A stretch of DNA of 18,603 nucleotides from Synechococcaceae cyanobacterium RL_1_2 (GTDB taxonomy: Bacteria; Cyanobacteriota; Cyanobacteriia; Cyanobacteriales; JAAUPO01). The position numbers and the translations under genes were made by a program. The notes below the pieces were generated by a model. The model saw nothing but the letters and a program-made list of their open reading frames with translations, was not told the origin of the DNA and did no database searches. Shown here in pieces: positions 1-7,886 of the stretch (within the stretch, counting starts at the first letter, position 1; every line of letters begins with the position of its first letter). Location: assembly GCA_012033095.1 (NCBI GenBank), contig JAAUPO010000005.1:1-18603 (forward strand), in the 5' to 3' direction.

Positions 1-281
1 GTATTGGTGGGGTGCGATGGAGTTGGGCCACTTTGCTCCGCACCAGGGCTGGCATCGAGTTTAACGGCATTAGCCAAAGTAAATATTTGGGCTTACTGAA
101 ACGCATTCAGGCCCCGATCACTTTAATTTACGGAAAACAAAGCCTGTTTAACCGCTCCCAGGATTTATCCAAACAAAGTTCAGCCATGGCCGATGCCCGC
201 CGTTTTGAAATTGAAGGGGGCCACAATCTCCATTTAGAATCACCTCTGCAGGTGGCAGAAATCATCGATCGGGCAATTTAA
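1..281 (+). CDS. alpha/beta-fold hydrolase, C-terminal part (5' end outside window)
   Basis: The frame is open from the left edge to the TAA at 279-281, so only about the last 92 residues are visible. A hydrophobic strand followed by IYGKQSLFNR is typical of the strand that carries the catalytic acid region. GGHNLHLESP near the end supplies the catalytic histidine; a GGHHLHLE-like motif close to the C-terminus is usual in cyanobacterial alpha/beta hydrolases. The GTG at position 12 is an internal Val, because the frame continues upstream of it. The nucleophile elbow lies outside the window, so the substrate cannot be inferred. The protein is probably cytoplasmic. The fold call is firm; the specific enzyme is unknown. 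Confidence 0.8.
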   Translation, partial: IGGVRWSWATLLRTRAGIEFNGISQSKYLGLLKRIQAPITLIYGKQSLFNRSQDLSKQSSAMADARRFEIEGGHNLHLESPLQVAEIIDRAI

Positions 282-383
282 TCCCTCGTTGCTCCTGGTG
301 ACAATGGGATTAATCTAGGGCGTGCCATCAATTAGCATTAAAACGTTGATCCTGAGCCAGGTTCAGAAATTGGTAGTCCTATG

Positions 384-481
384 TAGTTATACCAAAACCG
401 TTTTGTTTGGTATGGGATTTTTGTTCCTTACCATAGGCTAACTTTAGGTCTATTTATTTCCCATAATATCCCAAAAGATTA
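384..481 (+). mobile_element. MITE family 2, diverged copy A
   Basis: The right half (CTATTTATTTCCCATAATAT then a CCAAAAGATTATA-like end) closely matches the copies at 10498-10586, 10708-10801 and 13349-13439. The left part keeps only TAGTTA and TATGGGAT. A TA follows the right end, but the left flank is TG, so the TA target duplication has decayed or the boundary is shifted. This is the oldest-looking copy. It lies in the spacer between the hydrolase and pilD, upstream of the pilD start. Confidence 0.6.
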
Positions 482-565
482 TATTTATTTCCCATGGTGT
501 CAAAGGGGAGTAAGGGGGCTTAAAATAACAAGCAACATCACAAGCAAAGAACCCAGAAATTTAAG

Positions 566-1376
566 TTGTTAGTACTACTTGAGACCATCCCATTATTATT
601 AGTTTTTTGGTTAGGGGCCTGCGTAGGGAGCTTTTTGAATGTGGTGATTTATCGCTTGCCAGCCGGTTTATCCCTAATCCGACCGGGTTCCCATTGCCCA
701 AAATGTAACCATAGCTTAGGGGCAACGGAAAATGTGCCGATCGCGGGTTGGTTATGGTTGAAGGGGAAATGTCGTTGGTGTCGAGTTAAGATTTCCCCCC
801 GTTATCCCCTCGTTGAAACCATTACTGGTATTTTATTTACCGCGATCGTGATGAGGTATGGTTTTACCCTCACTACCCTAGGCTACGAAATTTTAGTTAG
901 TTTTTTTTATCTGTCTAGCTCTCATTGATTTAGATACCTTAACGTTGCCCCACCCCTTAACCAAATGGGGATTAATTTTGGGAGTAGTGTATCAAACCTT
1001 GATTGCTGGGCCCAATGTCATTACGGGCTTGATCTCTGCCATTACCGGTGCAGTCGTCGCCCTGTGGTTATTAGATGCGATCGCGTTTTTAGGATCGGCT
1101 TTCCTAGGCAAAAAAGCAATGGGAGGCGGTGATCCCAAATTATTAGCCATGATTGGGGCGTGGTTAGGTTTACCGTTAGCATTACTAACGCTGTTTTTAG
1201 CTTGTGGATTAGGAACAATTATTGGCGGTAGTGTGACCTGGGCTGAACGAAAAATCTATGGGCGATCGCCAAAAATACCCTTTGGCCCATTTCTAACCCT
1301 AGGAGCGATGGTCAGTATGATGTGGGGTCAACCAATAATTAATTGGTACTTAGAGTTTAATGGTCTTGTTCCCTAA
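566..1376 (+). pseudogene. pilD: type IV prepilin peptidase / N-methyltransferase (PilD), frameshifted
   Basis: PilD is an inner-membrane aspartic protease that cleaves and N-methylates type IV prepilins. The first half (566-928) has the family start [17 protein letters not shown] and a zinc-binding CPKC...CRWC domain. The second half, in the next frame, carries the two aspartate sites [10 protein letters not shown] (about 921-950) and GGGDPKLLAMIG, plus several membrane helices. The frames join at a run of eight T (901-908): removing one T gives a continuous reading of about 269 residues, normal for cyanobacterial PilD, with ...[15 protein letters not shown] across the join. No ATG lies in frame upstream before the stop at 521-523, so TTG at 566 is the likely start. 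The stop TAA lies within the CTAAG flank of a MITE. As given, both catalytic Asp are lost from the first ORF; sequencing error is the likeliest cause. Confidence 0.88.
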
Positions 1377-1377
1377 G

Positions 1378-1473
1378 GATCGTGAATTAAATAACTTAGA
1401 AATTTGTAAGGTATCCTTCAAGGGAGCGTAAACCATCGATATTTAAGTTTTAGATGTTATTAAATTCTTATTC
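1378..1473 (+). mobile_element. MITE family 1, copy 1 (96 bp)
   Basis: It starts GATCGTGAATTAAATAAC and ends TTATTAAATTCTTATTC. The two ends form an imperfect inverted repeat (the reverse complement of the right end reads GAATAAGAATTTAATAAC). Copies of the same element lie at 4765-4860 (inverted) and 10430-10616 (with an insert). The left flank is CTAAG, which contains the pilD stop codon; the right flank is CTTAA, so this copy's target duplication is imperfect. It has no coding capacity. Confidence 0.82.
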
Positions 1474-1514
1474 CTTAACCATGGGGGATGAAGTCAAGCA
1501 AAAATGATCAAAAA

Positions 1515-2028
1515 TTATTGCTTAACCCAGACTGCTAAGCCCCCCCCTCGCCCCCTGGCTGCGATCGCGTTGGGGACTACAGTAAAATACTTAAAAAAAG
1601 CTTGGTAAGCTACGGTTAACTTGGGAAATCTCGCCTCCCGTTCTTGCCCTTTGCGAATATAGCCGCTATAGATTTTGATCCCTAGAGCATAGAGATCTAA
1701 ATGGGTAAAATCAAATGCCATAATATTTTTCCCTTCGTAAAAAGCGATCGGGCCGGTTACCACCATTTTGACCACCCCTAGGGCCAAGGTATTCCTCACT
1801 CGCTGATCTGCCCCGTAGGTAATGGCAATGGTTAAAAAACTAGGAACGTATAACCCCTTAGTTTGTTTTTTCGCCAGTAAAAATTTTAGCTGCCATTCCC
1901 CAATCAAGTCAGTAAAGGCATATTTACTTTTTATTTTTTTCCCCTTTCAATAAGGCTTGGGCTAATTCTTCGGAAGAGGGACGGTTTCCCTTCTCCTTGA
2001 CGCGATCGATGATGGCACTGAAGTTCAT
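1515..2028 (-). pseudogene. conserved cyanobacterial protein, possibly PAP/fibrillin-like, frameshifted
   Basis: Reading leftward, ATG at 2028 opens MNFSAIIDRVKEKGNRPSSE and stops at 1924. The next frame continues ...KYAFTDLIGEWQLKF and runs to 1515. Dropping one base in the run at 1934-1944 (seven T next to four C on the plus strand) fuses them into about 170 residues. The pattern IGEWQLKF, then GPIAFYEGKNIMAFDFTHLD, then AIAARGRGGGLAVW at the C-terminus resembles a conserved cyanobacterial family I associate with PAP/fibrillin-like, lipocalin-type proteins; that is from memory and unsearched. The alternative start, TTG at 1907, would remove the conserved N-terminus and has no clear ribosome site. 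No signal peptide or membrane segment is visible. It stands alone between spacers. Function unknown. Confidence 0.6.
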
Positions 2029-2280
2029 AAGTTCAATAACTTTGCAAGCACAAGCAAACAATTAGGGCAATTAGGGCATGGAGCTTCATTTTAACGCGCC
2101 ATTATGCCATCTATAGCAATTCTAAATAGCTTGCGGCAATTGAGTACATTAAAAGCCAAGTCTAGTAAGGATCTTCATGTTATGACCTAGTTAGGACTGC
2201 CATAGGTCAAAAGCCCCCCTAGGATAGGATCAGAATTTATGGCTAGAACTTAAGCAATAACCCACAGCCCGATTAGGCTT

Positions 2281-2508
2281 TTAAACCTGATCGTCAGGAT
2301 AAAGGTCTAAATATTCTGATTCTTCATCATGGTTTATAAAGGGTTTTAATCCTTCTTGTTTGGAGAGCAACAATAATTGGGCTAAGTTAGAGATGTCCCG
2401 TTCCTTTAACTTGGTGTTCGCCAATTCATCAAATAAGCCATGGTATAGCTCCTCCAAACGATGACGGAGGTGAAATTTAACTAGTTTAGGATCTTCTTTT
2501 TCACTCAT
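2281..2508 (-). CDS. small hypothetical protein
   Basis: It encodes about 75 residues from ATG at 2508 (MSEKEDPKLVKFHLRHRLEE); the frame is open further upstream, to a TTG at 2583 that would give 100 residues. I prefer the ATG because the extra 25 residues are unremarkable and neither start has a clear Shine-Dalgarno. The product is rich in Leu, Glu, Lys and Asp, probably mostly helical, with an acidic tail (EESEYLDLYPDDQ). There is no signal peptide or membrane helix. The codon use looks coding, but I do not recognise a family. It could be a small soluble regulatory or accessory protein; nothing in the context indicates which. Confidence 0.5.
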   Translation of the reverse strand: MSEKEDPKLVKFHLRHRLEELYHGLFDELANTKLKERDISNLAQLLLLSKQEGLKPFINHDEESEYLDLYPDDQV

Positions 2509-3123
2509 AGCATTTAAAGTGGGGTAGGGTTCCCCTAGATTCAGGCGTTGCTGAAATAAAAGATGAAAGTTTTGTTTTGGCAAAAGATTTTAAGGACGCA
2601 TATTTGACTAGATTTTAAAACCGATCCAACCGATCAAGCCGATCAATGTTTAAATTCATCCCGAAATTAACTAACGCCTAGACTCAAGTTGATCGATCAA
2701 CCAGTCGGCAGTTGTTACCATGGGACAAATATGACTCCTACATAAAATTTTTCGAAGTGTAGCGACATAAAGGGTTTGCTAACGTTATCAGAAGCCTAAC
2801 TACAATTTAGTCTTAGAAAACAAAAACCCTATGGAGATCGATCGCGTAACCAAGGAAATAGGGAGCGTGATTCATTATTAACGCGATGAAGGAGCAAACA
2901 ATTGATTATTCCTATAAAGTTCGCAAAATTATTGGGGTAATCAGCCTAGGCTACTTCTGACCAGGGAAGTTTTATCACGTTGAGCAACGGCACAATCATA
3001 GGGATAGGGTTTTTAGGTGGTTCTTCTCCAAACCATCGTCGCCATTGTCGCTGCGAAATCAATGCTGTAAGGTTCAAGCCCTAAAACGTTAACTTAAGTG
3101 TTGATCGTAAATTACAGTTGAAA
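2509..3123. other. spacer without a convincing gene
   Basis: About 600 bases lie between two small minus-strand genes. It holds a short direct repeat at 2621-2647 (three 9-base units starting CCGATC). An open stretch on the plus strand (2950-3084) has protein-like composition (GSFITLSNGTIIGIGFLGG) but no ATG. I see no tRNA, no intrinsic terminator and no full element copy. Confidence 0.4.
2621..2647. repeat. three tandem 9-bp units, CCGATCMAN
   Basis: CCGATCCAA, CCGATCAAG and CCGATCAAT follow one another without a gap. The array lies about 110 bases upstream of the ATG of the minus-strand small gene. It could be a binding site or simple slippage. Confidence 0.55.
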
Positions 3124-3315
3124 TTAACGGCCCTGACGGGAAATCAACTTTTCTAATTGGGCTTGGGTTTCGTGGAGTAGCTGGGTACGGGGATCTCCGG
3201 CTTCGGATTCATCAATATTCGGTAATAAATTACGGGCCTGAAGGGCCATGTGTAACTGAAGTTCCGCTACGTAATCGCTGATGGGTTCAAAGGTAGGAGC
3301 TGGGGATAAATTCAT
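3124..3315 (-). CDS. small hypothetical protein
   Basis: It encodes 63 residues from ATG at 3315 to TAA at 3124-3126. The N-terminal part is Pro-rich (MNLSPAPTFEPISDYVAELQ), followed by a likely amphipathic helix and a C-terminal helix (TQLLHETQAQLEKLISRQGR). It has no signal peptide, cysteines or membrane segment. It is divergent from the NurA-like gene, whose ATG lies 122 bases away, so the two may share a promoter region. The composition suggests a real coding gene, but I do not recognise a family and no function can be given. Confidence 0.5.
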   Translation of the reverse strand: MNLSPAPTFEPISDYVAELQLHMALQARNLLPNIDESEAGDPRTQLLHETQAQLEKLISRQGR

Positions 3316-3437
3316 ATCAGTTCAGGATCTGCTTTGATCTCTTTTTACGCCTTAAAAGTTAACATGGTTAGGATAATTTGGACGCAATAGGGCGATCTCT
3401 CTTCATATTTTGCAACACAAGTATTTGTTCCTAGGCC

Positions 3438-4633
3438 ATGCTCGATCTGACTAAATTAGCCAAACAAATGCCTGGGTTAGGAGCCCATTTAACCCAACAA
3501 GCGATCGCGTCCAATGAACGGATCGATCGTGCTTGTGAACTGTTTAACCAGGCCTATAGCCATCAAGCCCCATTGTTAGCGGCCCAAGAAAAGTACTATG
3601 AACAATTAATTTTTGCCGCAGCAACCCCCGTCGAAAGCCTCGATCATTACCCCTGGTTACCAAAAGCAGCCGATCGCTATAGTATTTTTGCCACCGACGG
3701 CTCCCAAATTGCCCCCTCCCACCATGAAATTGCCTTTTGTTATTTGATTAATATTGGTCGGGTCATGTTGCACTATGGCCAAGATCTTCACCCTCTTTTG
3801 GATAGCATTCCAGAAGTATTTTATGAAAGCAAGGATCTCTACGAATCTCGTCAGTGGGGGATCGCCATGGATGAATGGTTAGGTTATCGCCGCACTGTGT
3901 CAGAAATTCAGGTGCTAACGGAAACCGCCATTAAATGGGTGTTACCCCCTGGGGCCCACGATCAGGATCCTAATCTAGCGTTGGTGGATGGCTCGTTAAT
4001 TTATTGGTTTTTAGAAAGTTTACCCTCCCCAGCCCGCGATCGCATTTTGATGCCCATTATGGAAGCCTGGGAACAGTGCCGCCTCCACCGCATTCCCCTC
4101 ATGAGTTATGTTAGTGCCCCCCGGAGTGTGGACGTCTTAAACTTTATGCGCTTAGCAGCTTGTACCTTTGAGGAGCCTAACTGTAATGACCATTGCGGCC
4201 AACTACCAGGTAAAGCACCCTGTCAAATCTTTGAACCCCTCCGGGATGCAACGGTCTATCAATATTTACTAAAACCGGGCCAACGGAGTCCGATCTGGAA
4301 AAGCAATTCTCGGATTTTAGATCTGTACGATCGCCATCACCACATTCATTTTTGTTACCTCCATGTTGGTTCCGAGGTAGCACGGGTAGAAATGCCCGCT
4401 TGGTTGCTAGAGGAGCCAGCTTTATTAGAACAATCCCTAGGGTTGATCCTCGATCAAGTATATAAAGGCTTTGGTTACCCCGTCTCGATCGCGGAGGCCC
4501 ACAACCAAGCGGTAGTTAGAGGCGGCGATCGGCAAAGATTTTTGCCCTGCTAGAAAATATGATGATCAAACAGGGCCTTACCAATGTAAAAACCTCCTAC
4601 AAAGAAGCCCGTAAGCGCAACAGTATCGCTTAG
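3438..4633 (+). CDS. nurA: NurA-domain nuclease, tail frameshifted
   Basis: NurA-domain proteins are Mn-dependent 5'-3' nucleases that process DNA ends, in archaea together with the HerA helicase; a partner is not visible here. The motifs run in order: FATDGSQIAP (about residues 83-92, metal-binding Asp), LALVDGSLIYWF (about 182-193), and a C-terminal block with VGSEVARVEMPAWL and AEAHNQAVVRGGDR. The uninterrupted ORF ends at TAG 4551-4553 (371 residues). Adding one T to the T5 run at 4539-4543 extends it as RFFALLENMMIK...SYKEARKRNSIA to TAG 4631-4633, about 398 residues, which resembles the family's usual ending. The ATG at 3438 lies close behind CCTAGG. The first 371 residues keep all visible catalytic motifs, so even the short form might be active. 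The nuclease role is inferred from the family. Confidence 0.78.
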
Positions 4634-4644
4634 GGCTGATGTCT

Positions 4645-4725
4645 AAAGCCCCCCTGCCACCCATGCTGGGGGAGAAATTCCTGAAAAAGCATTAAAAGTC
4701 CCCCAAATTTGGAAATTTAGGGGGC
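4645..4725. repeat. diverged relative of MITE family 3
   Basis: The segment starts AAAGCCCCCCTGCCACCCAT and ends with a TTTAGGGGGC motif. It follows the same order of C-rich and G-rich blocks as the family 3 copy at 4865-4995 (AAGCCCCCC, GGGGGA, AGTCCCCCAA, ATTTAGGG). The TGTTTGAAAAG ends are missing, so it is a core fragment or an older copy. It lies directly downstream of the NurA-like gene; its GC-rich inverted blocks could form a hairpin, but no T-run follows. Confidence 0.55.
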
Positions 4726-4764
4726 AAAATGCAAATTTAATTAACTTTATAAACAGCCTCTTAG

Positions 4765-4860
4765 GAATAAGAATTTAATAACATCTAAAACTTAAATATC
4801 GATGGTTTACGCTCCCTTGAAGGATACCGTACAAATTTCTAAGTTATTTAATTCACGATC
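4765..4860 (-). mobile_element. MITE family 1, copy 2 (96 bp, inverted)
   Basis: This is the reverse complement of copy 1 with very few differences and the same length. Both flanks read CTTAG (4760-4764 and 4861-4865), a perfect 5-bp target duplication matching CTNAG. It directly abuts a family 3 element. Confidence 0.88.
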
Positions 4861-4864
4861 CTTA

Positions 4865-4995
4865 GAAGATGTTTGAAAAGCCCCCCTTGCCCCCTAGTCT
4901 GGGGGAAATTACCTAGATTTTTAAGCAATTAAGTCCCCCAAGTTGGGGGATTTAGGGAGCGACTCCACAACATTTGATACTTTTCAAACACATTC
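4865..4995 (-). mobile_element. MITE family 3, copy 1 (131 bp)
   Basis: The ends are GAAGATGTTTGAAAAG and CTTTTCAAACACATTC, a 16-bp terminal inverted repeat with two mismatches. The interior holds C-rich and G-rich palindromic blocks. TTA flanks it on both sides (4862-4864 and 4996-4998). It is the inverted counterpart of the copy at 15287-15418. It shares its left edge with the target duplication of MITE family 1 copy 2 and has no coding capacity. Confidence 0.85.
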
Positions 4996-5024
4996 TTAAG
5001 GCAATTTTTTATAGGATGGTGATC

Positions 5025-6035
5025 CTAAGTCGATTGATTTAATTTATCAAGTTGGCTCAACGCTTGATCCAAATTAAGGGGTTCTTTGCCTGGGCTCGCC
5101 TTCCCCATCACCGATTGCATTCCCTCGATCGTAGAAACCAAACTGTTCGGATCCATAAACATGACTTTGCTACTGCCACTTTGACCGATGGTGCTACCCA
5201 TATCCAAGTAACTCTGAGCCAAAATAAACTTTAATGCCTCATGGGCTTTCGGATCATTATTTAACTCACTAGCCACAATTTGAATCGCCTTGGCTGTAGC
5301 TTGAGCTTTTAACACTTGCTCCTGTTGCACCGCTTGAGCTTGAAGAATCGTAGATTCCTTTTTTGCCTCTGCCGCTAAGATAGCAGCCTTTTTCTCCGCT
5401 TCCGCTTCTAACACGTTCGCCTCAGCCCGTCCTTCCGCCGAATTAATCGCCGCCGCTTTTTCCCCTTCTGACGTAAGAATAGCTGCCCGTTTTCTGCGTT
5501 CTGCGGACATTTGCAGTTCCATGGAATCCATCACCGCTTTTGAAGGCACAATATCCCGTAGTTCAACCCTGGTCACCTTCACCCCCCAAGGATCCGTCGC
5601 CACATCCAATTCCCTCAGCAACAATTCATTAACTTCGGTGCGGGCTGTAAAAGTTTGATCCAATTCCAATTGGCCCATCTCTGAGCGAATTTGGGTTAAC
5701 ACTAAATTCACCATGGCTTGTCTCAGGTTTTCGACCTTGTAGTAAGCCTTATACATATCCACAATACACCAATAGACCACCGCATCCACCGTGATACTGA
5801 CGTTATCTTTGGTGATACAACCCTGGGGAGGAATATCTAAAACTTTCTCCCGAATGGTCTCCTGATAGACAATTTTGTCGATAAAAGGAGTAACCACATT
5901 CAATCCAGGGCCTAGTTTTTTCTTATAGCTACCCAAACTTTCCACTAAGTATTCATTTTTTTCGCTCACAATTTTGATCGAACCCAAAAATGCGGCTGAA
6001 AAGAACACCGCTATTACTGTAATAAACGGGCCCAT
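5025..6035 (-). CDS. SPFH/stomatin-like membrane protein
   Basis: It has 336 residues. Residues 1-20 form a membrane anchor ([18 protein letters not shown]). The SPFH/Band 7 domain spans about 25-190, with [18 protein letters not shown], the [16 protein letters not shown] strand pair and [11 protein letters not shown]. An Ala/Glu/Lys-rich coiled coil follows (about 175-250), typical of the stomatin/QmcA branch; it resembles the cyanobacterial stomatin homologue Slr1128. Such proteins oligomerise on membranes and organise microdomains or modulate proteases; the partner here is unknown. A good ribosome site (AGGAG, 8 bases before ATG 6035) fixes the start. It is divergent from gnd across a spacer of about 300 bases. 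No neighbouring NfeD gene is seen, which fits the slr1128-like stand-alone type. The frame is intact. Confidence 0.93.
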   Translation of the reverse strand: MGPFITVIAVFFSAAFLGSIKIVSEKNEYLVESLGSYKKKLGPGLNVVTPFIDKIVYQETIREKVLDIPPQGCITKDNVSITVDAVVYWCIVDMYKAYYKVENLRQAMVNLVLTQIRSEMGQLELDQTFTARTEVNELLLRELDVATDPWGVKVTRVELRDIVPSKAVMDSMELQMSAERRKRAAILTSEGEKAAAINSAEGRAEANVLEAEAEKKAAILAAEAKKESTILQAQAVQQEQVLKAQATAKAIQIVASELNNDPKAHEALKFILAQSYLDMGSTIGQSGSSKVMFMDPNSLVSTIEGMQSVMGKASPGKEPLNLDQALSQLDKLNQST

Positions 6036-6334
6036 ACATTTAACTCCTGAAAAACGATAATTGCTATTGTTGCTGCTATTTTAATGGCAATTTTTCTGGT
6101 TACATCTAAAGATGAAGTTAAGTTATGCTCCGTCGTAGAAATTTTACGACAGGCAGATTTACGCAATATTTTGTAAAAAAAGTCCTTAACAGATCAAGAA
6201 ATATCATCAAAGTTCATAGTAACGGTAAGCAATCTAAAGATTTTCCATAATCCGGTAGGGGCTTCTAGCATCTTCATTACCATGATGGAGGCATTATTTT
6301 TTTGATAGATCCCTAGAGATATAGCTTAGAGCTT
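6036..6334. promoter_or_regulatory. divergent spacer between the SPFH gene and gnd
   Basis: The spacer must contain both promoters, but no -10/-35 pair is clear enough to place. A short inverted repeat TCGTAGAAATTTTACGA lies near 6133-6149. AT-rich runs (TTTTGTAAAAAAAG, ATTATTTTTTTGATAGAT) lie on the gnd side. There is no gene or element copy here. Confidence 0.4.
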
Positions 6335-7750
6335 ATGAAAAGAACCTTTGGTGTAATTGGTTTAGCGGTAATGGGTGAAAACCTCGCCCTTAATGTGGAA
6401 AGTAGAGGCTTTCCGATCGCTGTCTATAACCGTACCAGCGCAAAAACTGAGGCCTTTATGGCCACGAGGGCGGTAGGTAAGGATATAAAAGCAGCCTACT
6501 CCCTTGAAGAATTTGTCCAGACCCTTGAGCGGCCCCGCAAAATTTTAGTGATGGTGAAAGCGGGGGGCCCGGTGGATGGAGTGATTCAAGATTTAAAACC
6601 CTTACTAGAAGAAGGGGATATGATTATTGATGGAGGCAATTCCCTCTATCAAGATACAGAGCGGCGTACCCAGGAATTAGAGGCTAGTGGCCTAGGCTTT
6701 GTCGGCATGGGGGTCAGTGGTGGGGAAGAAGGAGCATTAAATGGCCCCAGTTTGATGCCCGGAGGCACCGCCAGTGCTTACCAAGAATTAGAACCGATCG
6801 TGACTAAAATCGCCGCCCAGGTGGATGAAGGCCCCTGTGTAACCTATATTGGGCCCGGTGGTGCCGGTCATTACGTCAAGATGGTGCACAATGGCATCGA
6901 ATACGGTGATATGCAACTGATCGCCGAAGCCTATGACATTCTCCATCAGGGGGTGGGGGTCACCAATGAAGAACTGCACACCACCTTTGCCGCATGGAAT
7001 AAAACCGAAGAGTTAGATTCCTTTTTGATTGAAATTACCACTGATATTTTTAAGCAAAAGGATGATCAAGGGGATGGTTTTCTCCTAGATAAAATCATGG
7101 ACTCCGCTGGTCAAAAAGGGACAGGTCGTTGGACAGTGGTCAGTTCCCTAGAGTTAGGGGTACCAATTCCTACTATGTATGCGGCGGTTAATGCGCGGGT
7201 TATTTCTTCGTTTAAGGAGGAGCGCATGGTGGCATCGAAGGAGCTAACCGGTGTGGTGGGTTCTTTTACTGGGGATAAAATGGATTTTATTGATAAGGTG
7301 CGGGATGCCCTTTATTGTTCCAAAATGTGTTCCTATGCCCAGGGCATGGCTTTGCTGGCTAAGGCTTCTGAGGAGTTTAAGTATGATCTGAAACTGGGGG
7401 AAATTGCCCGGATTTGGAAGGGTGGCTGCATTATTAAAGCGGGCTTTTTGGGCAAAATTAAAAAGGCTTTTGATGATAACCCCAGTTTGCCTAATCTGTT
7501 ATTGGCACCGGAGTTTAAACAATCGATCCTCGATCGCCAATCTGCTTGGCGGGAAGTAATTGTCACAGCGAATCAATTGGGGATTCCTGTGCCAGCGTTT
7601 AGTGCGTCCTTGGATTACTTTGATAGCTATCGCAGCGATCGTTTACCCCAAAATATTACCCAAGCCCAACGGGATTATTTTGGAGCCCACACCTATGAGC
7701 GCACAGATAAACCTAGGGGGGAATTTTTCCACACAGAATGGGGTAAATAA
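6335..7750 (+). CDS. gnd: 6-phosphogluconate dehydrogenase, decarboxylating
   Basis: The enzyme converts 6-phosphogluconate and NADP+ to ribulose 5-phosphate, CO2 and NADPH in the oxidative pentose phosphate pathway, in the cytoplasm. It has 471 residues, within the family's usual 468-475. The N-terminal Rossmann motif is GVIGLAVMGENLALN (6-20). The substrate and catalytic blocks are VGMGVSGGEEGALNGPSLMPGG, GHYVKMVHNGIEYGDMQLIA (catalytic Lys and the HNG motif) and DSAGQKGTGRWT. The C-terminal tail, with YFGAHTYERTDKPRG, reaches into the partner subunit of the dimer. The ATG at 6335 is the natural start. The frame is intact despite several short homopolymers, unlike many neighbours. A strong terminator follows, so it is probably monocistronic. 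Very firm assignment. Confidence 0.98.
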   Translation: MKRTFGVIGLAVMGENLALNVESRGFPIAVYNRTSAKTEAFMATRAVGKDIKAAYSLEEFVQTLERPRKILVMVKAGGPVDGVIQDLKPLLEEGDMIIDGGNSLYQDTERRTQELEASGLGFVGMGVSGGEEGALNGPSLMPGGTASAYQELEPIVTKIAAQVDEGPCVTYIGPGGAGHYVKMVHNGIEYGDMQLIAEAYDILHQGVGVTNEELHTTFAAWNKTEELDSFLIEITTDIFKQKDDQGDGFLLDKIMDSAGQKGTGRWTVVSSLELGVPIPTMYAAVNARVISSFKEERMVASKELTGVVGSFTGDKMDFIDKVRDALYCSKMCSYAQGMALLAKASEEFKYDLKLGEIARIWKGGCIIKAGFLGKIKKAFDDNPSLPNLLLAPEFKQSILDRQSAWREVIVTANQLGIPVPAFSASLDYFDSYRSDRLPQNITQAQRDYFGAHTYERTDKPRGEFFHTEWGK

Positions 7751-7788
7751 ATTGCTGGGGATTACCCTAAACCCTAATTAAACGCCAT

Positions 7789-7820
7789 CAGCCTCCTGGT
7801 ATTACGGGGGCTGTTTTTTT
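7789..7820 (+). terminator. intrinsic terminator of gnd
   Basis: CAGCCTCC (7789-7796) pairs with GGGGGCTG (7806-7813) around a 9-base loop and is followed by seven T (7814-7820). It lies about 40 bases after the gnd stop codon and separates gnd from the DUF3352 gene. This is the clearest terminator in the window. Confidence 0.88.
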
Positions 7821-7886
7821 GGGAGTTCCTTCAACCTTTATCAATAAGATCTATGATGGGAGAAAATAATTTAGACGAACAAAATC

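Noticed and set aside
1377..1473. Conserved spacer sequence as a riboswitch or shared regulator site
   Set aside because: The same 96 bp occurs downstream of unrelated genes in both orientations with terminal inverted repeats and target duplications, so it is a mobile element.
2926..3095. Possible tRNA or small RNA around GGTTCAAGCC
   Set aside because: No cloverleaf can be formed: there is no matching acceptor stem or anticodon arm, and the following bases do not fit a T-arm.
3438..4633. A NurA-HerA style DNA repair or defence island
   Set aside because: No HerA-like ATPase, other nuclease, or defence gene lies nearby; the neighbours are small hypothetical genes and housekeeping genes.
5012..5027. 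Hairpin TAGGAT-GGTG-ATCCTA over the SPFH stop codon as a terminator
   Set aside because: On the minus strand the stem is followed by TAAAAAATT, an A-run and not a T-run, so it does not fit an intrinsic terminator for that gene.
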